From Anaerolineae bacterium (GTDB lineage Bacteria > Chloroflexota > Anaerolineae > 4572-78 > NAK82), in NCBI GenBank assembly GCA_025062175.1, contig JANXAX010000025.1, positions 3,371 through 15,584 on the forward strand: a DNA stretch of 12,214 bases. Direction: 5' to 3'. This document shows positions 5,260 through 11,592 of this stretch, in pieces. Each line of letters opens with the position of its first letter. Within the stretch, counting starts at the first letter, position 1. The translations under genes and the position numbers were made by a program. A model generated the notes under the pieces. That model worked only from the letters and a program-made list of their open reading frames with translations, made no database searches and was not told the DNA's origin.

Positions 5260-8162
5260 GACAGGTTCTCGCGCTCACGCGTAAAGAGCTGCACAGCTAT
5301 TTTGGTTCGCCGATGGCGCTGATCTTCGTCGGTGCCTTTTTGGCCGCCACGCTTTTCACCTTTTTCTGGGCGGATGCCTTCTTCTCGCGCGGCGTGGCCG
5401 ACGTGCGACCGCTCTTCCGCTGGATGCCCATCCTGACCATCTTCCTGGTCGCTGCGCTCACCATGCGCCAGTGGAGTGAGGAACAACAGACCGGGACGTT
5501 GGAGATCCTGCTGACCCTGCCGGCGCGCCAGGTGCAGCTGGTGTTGGGCAAGTTCCTGGCGGCGATGGTGCTCGTCGTCGTCGCACTGGCCTTGACCTTC
5601 TTTGTTCCTGTCACTGTGGCCATCTTGGGCGACCTCGACTGGGGGCCGGTTTTCGGCGGCTACCTGGCGGCGATCCTGATGGCCGCCGCCTACGTCGCCA
5701 TCGGCCTCTTCATCTCGTCGCGCACCAACAACCAGATCGTCGCCCTGTTGATGACCGTCGTGGTGGGCGGGTTGTTCTATTTGGTGGGCTCGCCGGGGGT
5801 GACCGGCTTTTTCGGCGATCAGGTGGCCGAGCTGATGCGCGCCATCGGCTCGGGCAGCCGCTTTGAAAGCATCCAGCGCGGGGTGATCGACTTGCGCGAC
5901 TTGGTGTATTACCTGTCGCTGTGCGGCCTCTTCCTGATGCTCAACGTGATCTCGCTGGACAGCTTGCGCTGGAGCCGCGGCGCCCAGACGCGCACCTATC
6001 GCCACACCATGCTGCTCACCGCCGTATTGGTCGCGCTCAACTTGGGCGTGCTCAACATCTGGCTCTACCCGCTCAAGACGGCGCGCCTCGACCTGACCGC
6101 GCAGCGGGAATACAGTTTGTCGCCCACGACGCTCGCCCTCTTGAACACCTTGGAGGAGCCGCTCTTGATGCGCGGTTACTTCAGTGAGCGCACGCACCCG
6201 TTGCTGGCGCCGCTGGTGCCGACCATCCGGGATATGCTCGAAGAGTATCGCATCGCTTCCAATGGCAAGGTGACGGTGGAGATCGTCGATCCGCTCAAGG
6301 ATCCGGAGAAGGGCAACGAAGCGGTGCAGACCTATGGCATCCAGCCGACGCCGCTGCAGATCACCGACCGCTACGGCGCCTCGGTGGTGAACGCTTACTT
6401 CGACATCCTGGTGCGTTATGGCGACAAATACGAGACGCTCAACTTCCGCGACCTGATCGAGATCCAGCCGACGCGCAGCGGCATGCCGGAGGTGCGCCTG
6501 CGCAACCTGGAGTATGACCTGACGCGCGCCGTCAAGCGCGTCGTCTCCGGCTTTCAGAGCATCGACGCTGTGTTGGCTTCTTTGGAACAGCCGGCCACGC
6601 TCACCCTCTACGTCACTTCCAGCACATTGCCGGCCGGTTTGAAGGAGGTGCCCCAGACGGTCCAAAAGGTGGCCGAGCAGATTCAGCAGCGCGCCAACGG
6701 CAAGTTCACCTTCGAAATGGTCGACTTGGATGCGCCGGGCAGCCAGGTCACCCGCCAGACGATGGTGGAGCAGTTCGGGCTGCAACCGATCGCCGTCTCG
6801 CTCTTCTCCGACCAGACCTACTACCTGCACATGGTATTGCAGGTCGAAGGAAACAAGCAGTTGCTCTATCCCAGCGGTGATCTGAGCGAGGCCTCGATCC
6901 GCAGTGCCATCGAGGCGGCGCTGAAGCGCGGCACGCGCGGTTTTCTCAAGGTGGTGGGGATTTGGACTCCACCCGACACGCCCCAACGCGATATGTTCGG
7001 GCAACCGATGCCCTCGTTCAAGCAGTACAATGCGATCATCAACCAGCTGCAACAGGAGTACCAGGTGCGGCGCCTCGACCTGAGCACCGGCCAGGTGCCG
7101 CCTGACATCGATGTCTTGTTCGTGATCGCGCCCCAGGGGATGACGGACAAGGAGCGTTACGCCATCGACCAGTATCTGATGCGCGGTGGCTCGGTCGTCC
7201 TGGCGGCGGGCAACTACATCCTCAATCCAGATCCCTTTGCCGGCAACCTGGGCATCCAGGAGGTCCGAGATGGGCTGGCGGATATGCTGGCTGCTTATGG
7301 CATCACCGTGGAAAAGGCGCTCGTGTTGGACTTGCAGAACGAGCCGTTCCCGGTGCAGGTCGAGCGTAACCTGGGCGGATTGCAGATCCGCGAGATCCAG
7401 GCGATCAACTATCCCTTCTTCGTGGACATCCGGCCGAGCGGCATGGACCGCCAAAGCCCGATCCTTTCCAGCCTGCCGGCGGTGACGCTCCACTGGGCAT
7501 CGCCGATCACGTTGGACGAAGCGAAGAACGCCGGGCGCCAGGTGACCATTCTGTTGCGCTCCAGCCCGGCATCCTGGCTGCGCACTGATCTCAATGTCCA
7601 GCCGGATATGCAACGCTACCCTGAAGTGGGCTTCCCGGTGGAAGGTGAGCAAGCTGCGCGTGTGTTGGCGGTGGCCATCCAGGGCAGCTTCGAGAGCTAT
7701 TTCAAAGGCAAGCCTTCCCCGCTGGAAGCGACGAGCGTGCAGACCGACACCACGCAGCTGCAAATGCAGCCCCAGCAACCTGAACAACCCACCGTCGGCA
7801 CGATCGAGCAATCGCCTGAGACGGCGCGCCTGATCGTGATCGGCAGCGCCGAATTCCTCAACGACATCGTGTTCGACCTCTCGGCGATGCTTTCGGGTGA
7901 CCGGTACCTGAACAGCTTGCAGTTTGCCCAGAACTGTGTGGACTGGTCGGTGGAAGACCTGGAATTGCTCAACATCCGTTCGCGTGGCACGGTGTCGCGC
8001 CTGCTGATGCCGCTGACGGAAAGCCAGCAGTCCTTCTGGGAGGTGCTCAATTACCTTGTGGCGTTGCTGGCCCTGGTGGGCATCGGCGTTCTCTGGCGTG
8101 TGCGCCGGCGCAGCGAACAGCCCATGGAACTGCTGCCACGCCAGGCCACGCAGCAGTCTTGA
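5256..8162 (+). CDS. Fused ABC-2 permease and GldG-like extracytoplasmic protein (GldF-GldG fusion)
   Basis: The 968-residue protein is the membrane partner of the preceding ATPase. Residues 1-235 form a GldF-like ABC-2 permease with about six membrane helices (near 20-39, 58-71, 97-122, 133-154, 160-178, 213-234), including EEQQTGTLEILLTLP at 75-89. A seventh helix (251-271) starts the GldG-like half, which continues outside the membrane as an ABC_transp_aux-type region (PF09822). That region seems to hold two tandem copies of one domain (about 300-430 and 444-559), marked by NGKVTVEIVD (336-345) and NGKFTFEMVD (481-490). Residues 565-760 look like the Rossmann-like GldG/IFT52-type domain. 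A Gln/Pro-rich stretch (830-848), a conserved-looking end segment and a last helix (929-948) with an Arg-rich cytoplasmic tail complete it. In Bacteroidetes GldF and GldG are separate proteins. The substrate is unknown; homologous systems are linked to motility, secretion or envelope assembly. Confidence 0.9.
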   Translation: MRQVLALTRKELHSYFGSPMALIFVGAFLAATLFTFFWADAFFSRGVADVRPLFRWMPILTIFLVAALTMRQWSEEQQTGTLEILLTLPARQVQLVLGKFLAAMVLVVVALALTFFVPVTVAILGDLDWGPVFGGYLAAILMAAAYVAIGLFISSRTNNQIVALLMTVVVGGLFYLVGSPGVTGFFGDQVAELMRAIGSGSRFESIQRGVIDLRDLVYYLSLCGLFLMLNVISLDSLRWSRGAQTRTYRHTMLLTAVLVALNLGVLNIWLYPLKTARLDLTAQREYSLSPTTLALLNTLEEPLLMRGYFSERTHPLLAPLVPTIRDMLEEYRIASNGKVTVEIVDPLKDPEKGNEAVQTYGIQPTPLQITDRYGASVVNAYFDILVRYGDKYETLNFRDLIEIQPTRSGMPEVRLRNLEYDLTRAVKRVVSGFQSIDAVLASLEQPATLTLYVTSSTLPAGLKEVPQTVQKVAEQIQQRANGKFTFEMVDLDAPGSQVTRQTMVEQFGLQPIAVSLFSDQTYYLHMVLQVEGNKQLLYPSGDLSEASIRSAIEAALKRGTRGFLKVVGIWTPPDTPQRDMFGQPMPSFKQYNAIINQLQQEYQVRRLDLSTGQVPPDIDVLFVIAPQGMTDKERYAIDQYLMRGGSVVLAAGNYILNPDPFAGNLGIQEVRDGLADMLAAYGITVEKALVLDLQNEPFPVQVERNLGGLQIREIQAINYPFFVDIRPSGMDRQSPILSSLPAVTLHWASPITLDEAKNAGRQVTILLRSSPASWLRTDLNVQPDMQRYPEVGFPVEGEQAARVLAVAIQGSFESYFKGKPSPLEATSVQTDTTQLQMQPQQPEQPTVGTIEQSPETARLIVIGSAEFLNDIVFDLSAMLSGDRYLNSLQFAQNCVDWSVEDLELLNIRSRGTVSRLLMPLTESQQSFWEVLNYLVALLALVGIGVLWRVRRRSEQPMELLPRQATQQS

Positions 8163-8233
8163 CACCGTGCGCTTGAGGACAACGCCTTGCCCGGTCGCCG
8201 CTGCGATGCCGGAGGGCGTGATGGAGGGATACA

Positions 8234-9295
8234 ATGTGGACACGAGGTAATCAGATCCTGGCGGGCATCCTGGCCTTGCAAGTTGTGATCGCAATTGTGG
8301 TCTTCTGGCCGCGTGGAACGGTTTCGGGCAGCCCGGCGGCGCCGCTCTTGGCGGACTTCAAGACCGATGAAGTGGTCGGCCTGACGATCACCGATCGCGA
8401 TGGCAATACGGTGGAGCTGGCGAAGAACGGGCAGGACTGGGTGCTGCCCCAACGTGAGCAGTATCCGGCTGTCAGCACCCGCGTGACGGACTTGCTGACC
8501 AAGCTGGCGCGGATCCGCACCAATCGCCTCATCGCCCAGACTGAGGGTAGCCACCGCGCGCTCCAGGTGGCGGCGGACGACTTCAACCGCAAGATCGAGC
8601 TCAAAATGAAGGATGGCAGCACGCGCACCGTGTACTTGGGCACTTCAGGCGGAGGCGGCGCCACCCATGTGCGCGCGGACGCTCAGAAGGAGGTGTACCT
8701 GACCAGTGAAGTGCTCAGCTGGGATGTCAACGCCACCGAGTCGAACTGGGTGGAGACGCTCTATTTCACCGTGCCGCAGACTGCCACGCTGAGCATCACG
8801 TTGCAGAACGCACAGGGGACGTTCGAGTTCGAACGCCCCACGGGGGAGGGTGAATGGACGATGAAAGGGCTGGCGGCGGACGAAAAGCTGGAGCAGAACA
8901 GCGTGCAGGACTTGTTGTTCCAGGTCACCTCGGTGCGCATGATAGGGCCTTTGGGCAGAAGTGAGCGGGAAGAGTACGGCCTGGCGAAGCCCCAGGCGGT
9001 CGTCACGTTGCGGACGAAGGAAGGCGAGCAAGAGAAGCGTTACACGCTCACGCTCGGCGCCAAGTTAGAGGAAGCGCGTAAAGCGTCCGGTGAGTCCGGT
9101 GAGGAAAAGCAATACTATTATGTGTTGCGTTCTTCGGAATCACCCTATTTCGTGCGCGTCAGCGAGTACCTGGGTAACACCCTGGCGAACAAGCAGCGCG
9201 CTGACTTCCTGGCAGCGCCCCCCACACCTACCCCGACGCCGACAGCAACCGCGCTGCCAAGTGGCGCGGAACAACCGCTTACACCTCCCGATTAA
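8234..9295 (+). CDS. DUF4340 domain-containing membrane-anchored protein
   Basis: The 353-residue protein has one N-terminal membrane helix (7-25) and a large extracytoplasmic part, and resembles DUF4340 (PF14238). Two related halves are visible. About 45-160 (VVGLTITDRDGNTVELAKNG, then DWVL, a DLLTKL helix and LATNRLI-type segment) is matched by 184-312 (TLSITLQNAQGTFEFE, EWTM, a VQDLLFQV helix, VRMIGPL). The C-terminus (329-353) is a Pro/Thr tail with PTPTPTPT. DUF4340 genes commonly follow GldA and GldF/GldG genes, so this is probably the third subunit of the module, acting with the extracytoplasmic GldG region. Its molecular function is not known. GGAGGG at 8223-8228 supports the start. 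It lies 71 bases after the fusion gene with no terminator between, so co-transcription is likely. Confidence 0.88.
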   Translation: MWTRGNQILAGILALQVVIAIVVFWPRGTVSGSPAAPLLADFKTDEVVGLTITDRDGNTVELAKNGQDWVLPQREQYPAVSTRVTDLLTKLARIRTNRLIAQTEGSHRALQVAADDFNRKIELKMKDGSTRTVYLGTSGGGGATHVRADAQKEVYLTSEVLSWDVNATESNWVETLYFTVPQTATLSITLQNAQGTFEFERPTGEGEWTMKGLAADEKLEQNSVQDLLFQVTSVRMIGPLGRSEREEYGLAKPQAVVTLRTKEGEQEKRYTLTLGAKLEEARKASGESGEEKQYYYVLRSSESPYFVRVSEYLGNTLANKQRADFLAAPPTPTPTPTATALPSGAEQPLTPPD

Positions 9296-9544
9296 AGGGA
9301 AAGAATCCCAAAAATGTGCTTCTGGGGATGAGCTGATTCGAGGATTATGGTGTTATATTGGAGAGAAAGTGTAAGACCTTTTCCCGTTCATGGGGTGGGA
9401 CGTGCGGGGAGGCTGTAGGGCAGCCGGGCACAGGTTGATAATCCAGCGTCAGGAGGTGTGGAGGCAGCTTGGACTGGGAGTGGTGTGGAATGTCTGAATT
9501 CTCAAGCTGGCAGTGCAGCTTCACAATTCCAAGGAGGTGATTAG
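9296..9544. other. Leader region of the second radical SAM gene
   Basis: The 249 bases after the DUF4340 gene hold a weak 4-bp hairpin followed by five A (GGGA-AAGAA-TCCC, 9298-9310), which is not a convincing terminator. A TATATT at 9354-9359 might be a -10 without a clear -35. There is one unsupported 35-codon frame (9390-9497). The region ends in AAGGAGGTGA at 9531-9540, a ten-base match to the 16S anti-Shine-Dalgarno, which implies strong translation of the next gene. Confidence 0.5.
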
Positions 9545-11044
9545 ATGTTCTCGCGGAAGGTTTTGATGCAACGTTTGGCCCAGGCCGGTTTTGATTTTAC
9601 GTCATCGATTGCCGAACAAGCGCTCCTCAGTAGCACATTGCGGCCGATTATCATGCGCGAGCTGGAGAAGCGTCTGCTTTCCCAGATCGAGGCGTTGGCA
9701 GATCCGGCGCGGCCGCGTCAGGTGACGCAGGACAAAATCGACCTGGCGCGGGCGCTCATCCGTTCGGCAGAACGTGCCCTTGCCCGCAAGCAGATTTCCC
9801 GGCATGTCTTGCACCGGCTGCTCGAAGTCTTTTTGAAAAACACGGTGCTGGATGCCGACGATTCGGCGCGCGTGGCCACTGAAGAATTTATCAAGAAGCA
9901 CGGCACCAACCCGCCGGTGACGATGGTCATCAGCCCCACCAAGATATGCAATCTGAAGTGCATCGGGTGTTATGCCGCCTGTTCACCCGGCAACGCCGAG
10001 ACGCTCGACTGGGAGACTTTCAACCGTGTGGTGGACGATGCCAAGCGGCAGTGGGGTCTGCGTTTCATCACCATTTCGGGTGGTGAACCGCTCGCCTATC
10101 GCTCCAATGGCTATGACCTGATCGACTTCGTCAAGCGCCACCATAATTGCTTCTTCCAGATGTACACCAATGGCACGCTGATCGACGAGCGCATGGCCGA
10201 GCGCATCGCCGAGGCGGGCAATCTGATCCCCAACATCTCTGTTGAGGGATTTGAGGAGCGCACCGACGAACGCCGCGGCAAGGGCACCTTCCAGCGCATT
10301 CTGAAGGCGATGGAGAACTTGCGCAAGGTGGGGGTGCCGTATGGCATCTCCCTCACCGCCACCTGCCACAACGCCGAGGAGATCCTCTCCGACGAATTCA
10401 TCGACTTCTTCTTCAACGAACAGCAGGTGGTCTATGCTTGGCTCTTCCAGTATATGCCCATCGGCCGCAGTTACACCCTGGATCTGCTGCCACGGCCGGA
10501 GCAGCGCGTCTGGATGTGGAAGCGCACGTGGCAGATCGTGCGCGAGAAGCAGATCATGATCGCGGACTTCTGGAACTGCGGCACGGCTTCAGATGGGTGC
10601 ATTGCCGGTCTGCGCTCCAGCGGCTATATGTACATCGACTGGAACGGCAAGATGATGCCCTGTGTGTTCGTGCCCTACTCGGCCGGCAACATCAAAGAGA
10701 TCTATCAAAATGGCGGCACGCTGGACGACATCTACGACGTGCCCTACTTCCGTGCCATTCGCGAGTGGCAGGCCGAATATGGCTTGTCCAAGCGCCGGCC
10801 GGAAGAGCACGGCAACTGGCTGGTGCCGTGTTCGCTCCGCGACCATTACGATGTGGGGCGGCGGCTGATCGACATGTACAAGCCAGAGCCGGAGGACGAG
10901 AACGCCGCCGAGGCCTTGCAAGATGGGCAGTACTACGAGGGCATGCTGGCCTACGACGAGGAGCTCTACAAGCTCTTCGACCCCATCTGGCAGGAGGTCT
11001 ACCTCAAGAGCGGCCCCAGCGGCCCCATCGAGGACAAGAAGTAA
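9545..11044 (+). CDS. Radical SAM protein with one C-terminal auxiliary-cluster cysteine set (SPASM/twitch-like)
   Basis: This 499-residue cytoplasmic enzyme has three parts. Residues 1-120 are an alpha-helical N-terminal domain I do not recognise. Residues 125-335 are a radical SAM barrel with C135-x3-C139-x2-C142, an extra C146 close by and the SAM-binding GGEP at 179-182. After that come C345, C352, C373 and C429, with a segment YMYIDWNGKMMPCVF (361-375) typical of SPASM/twitch regions. Four cysteines fit one auxiliary [4Fe-4S] cluster. Such enzymes often modify peptides or mature other enzymes, but the substrate cannot be read here. No precursor peptide is visible nearby. The tail (about 448-499) is acidic. 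The gene has its own near-perfect ribosome binding site and terminator, so it is probably monocistronic and well expressed. It could be a housekeeping-type family rather than a natural-product enzyme. Confidence 0.82.
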   Translation: MFSRKVLMQRLAQAGFDFTSSIAEQALLSSTLRPIIMRELEKRLLSQIEALADPARPRQVTQDKIDLARALIRSAERALARKQISRHVLHRLLEVFLKNTVLDADDSARVATEEFIKKHGTNPPVTMVISPTKICNLKCIGCYAACSPGNAETLDWETFNRVVDDAKRQWGLRFITISGGEPLAYRSNGYDLIDFVKRHHNCFFQMYTNGTLIDERMAERIAEAGNLIPNISVEGFEERTDERRGKGTFQRILKAMENLRKVGVPYGISLTATCHNAEEILSDEFIDFFFNEQQVVYAWLFQYMPIGRSYTLDLLPRPEQRVWMWKRTWQIVREKQIMIADFWNCGTASDGCIAGLRSSGYMYIDWNGKMMPCVFVPYSAGNIKEIYQNGGTLDDIYDVPYFRAIREWQAEYGLSKRRPEEHGNWLVPCSLRDHYDVGRRLIDMYKPEPEDENAAEALQDGQYYEGMLAYDEELYKLFDPIWQEVYLKSGPSGPIEDKK

Positions 11045-11063
11045 GATCAGGGAGGCATCCCCG

Positions 11064-11094
11064 AAGGCAGCTGCATCCAGCAGCTGCCTTTTTT
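11064..11094 (+). terminator. Intrinsic terminator of the second radical SAM gene
   Basis: Perfect 11-bp arms AAGGCAGCTGC (11064-11074) and GCAGCTGCCTT (11080-11090) enclose a 5-base loop. The T-run 11089-11094 follows directly. It lies 20 bases after the stop codon and is the clearest terminator in the window. Confidence 0.95.
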
Positions 11095-11194
11095 GTCAGA
11101 CACCCTTGCAGCGGGCTGGATTTCGCCTGGAGGGAGAACGGAAGCAGCGGCCCGAAGTAAAGGCGGTTTATCCGCGCCGCGACCGGGCGGGAGT

Positions 11195-11378
11195 GCCCCC
11201 CACCCCGGCCCTCCCCCACGACGAGGGAAGGGAACGATTCCCCCTCTCCTACAGCTGTGGGAAAGGGGCAAGGGGGGTGGGGCACCTCCTCTCGCCCATC
11301 AGGAGCGAGAGGGCCGGGGGGTGAGGGCGCTCCCCTCTCGCCCGCAGCGCCGGGAGAGGAGGCTGGGGGGTGAGGGGG
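11195..11378. repeat. GC-rich intergenic repeat cluster with direct and inverted copies of a GGGGGGTGAGGG-type unit
   Basis: Four degenerate copies of one ~25-base G-rich unit are seen. Three read on the + strand: 11257-11282, 11305-11328 and 11351-11378, each ending in GGGGGGTG(A)GGG. One is inverted (11195-11219, CCCCCCACCCCGGCCC). Linkers contain inverted repeats. ACAGCTGT at 11251-11258 is flanked by CCCCTCTCCT and GGGAAAGGGG. CCTCTCGC (11288-11295) pairs with GCGAGAGG (11305-11312). Such CCCTCACCCC/GGCCC-type blocks are familiar as dispersed non-coding repeats in GC-rich genomes, Chloroflexota among them. No gene is visible between the terminator at 11094 and ppdK at 11593. Confidence 0.8.
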
Positions 11379-11419
11379 TCACGCTGCGCCGCGCGCGTGA
11401 GCGAGCGACGCGGTTTGAA

Positions 11420-11455
11420 TCTTGCTCCAAAATGGAATGCACCCGTGCAGCAAGA
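11420..11455. promoter_or_regulatory. Nested palindromes just upstream of the ppdK promoter
   Basis: An outer 7-bp inverted repeat TCTTGCT (11420-11426)/AGCAAGA (11449-11455) encloses an inner palindrome TGCAC-CC-GTGCA (11438-11449). A further palindrome TGCATGCA (11461-11468) overlaps the -35 area. Three symmetric elements within 50 bases next to a promoter suggest a regulator-binding region. A T-run (11457-11461) follows the outer repeat, so a terminator-like role cannot be excluded. Confidence 0.4.
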
Positions 11456-11459
11456 ATTT

Positions 11460-11487
11460 TTGCATGCATTAGCATCTAAGGTATAAT
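11460..11487 (+). promoter_or_regulatory. ppdK: Putative ppdK promoter
   Basis: TATAAT at 11482-11487 matches the -10 consensus exactly, and TTGCAT at 11460-11465 is a partial -35 with a 16-base spacer. The local sequence is AT-rich compared with the GC-rich repeat cluster before it. Transcription would start near 11493-11495, giving a leader of about 100 bases. It shares TATAATT with the promoter proposed before the ABC operon. Confidence 0.65.
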
Positions 11488-11502
11488 TGCAACTTGATTC
11501 TG

Positions 11503-11539
11503 ACACCCCCTACGCCGTTGTGGGCCGTTTAGGGGGTGT
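11503..11539 (+). promoter_or_regulatory. Long 5'-UTR stem-loop in the ppdK leader
   Basis: Perfect 10-bp arms ACACCCCCTA (11503-11512) and TAGGGGGTGT (11530-11539) enclose a 17-base loop in which GCC (11514-11516) can pair with GGC. It would begin about ten bases into the transcript. GT-rich sequence follows, not a clean T-run, so an mRNA-stabilising or regulatory hairpin is more likely than a terminator. It does not match a riboswitch class I know. Confidence 0.55.
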
Positions 11540-11592
11540 GTTGTGTGTAAAGGGCGTAATTTCGAACTCTTCCTGGAAGGAGGCAGTTTTCA

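Noticed and set aside
5106..8294. A 1062-codon open frame on the minus strand opposite the GldF-GldG fusion
   Set aside because: Its product is extremely rich in His, Arg, Gln and Asp with no recognisable domain. This is the expected mirror of GC-rich codon use in the real gene, and it has no ribosome binding site.
4330..9295. Calling the ABC module a gliding motility system
   Set aside because: GldA/GldF/GldG-like proteins occur in many non-gliding bacteria, and no other gliding gene is present in the window.
9390..9497. A 35-codon frame before the second radical SAM gene, considered as a modified-peptide precursor
   Set aside because: No ribosome binding site precedes it, and the sequence lacks a typical leader or core pattern. 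Chance frames of this size are common.
11400..11440. GGTTTGAATC followed by CTCCA, resembling a tRNA T-loop and 3' end
   Set aside because: The flanking bases do not form the 5-bp T stem, and no anticodon or acceptor arms fit upstream.
11093..11479. A 128-codon plus-strand frame through the repeat cluster
   Set aside because: It is a by-product of the G-rich repeats, with low-complexity Arg/Gly/Pro composition, and starts at the tail of a strong terminator.
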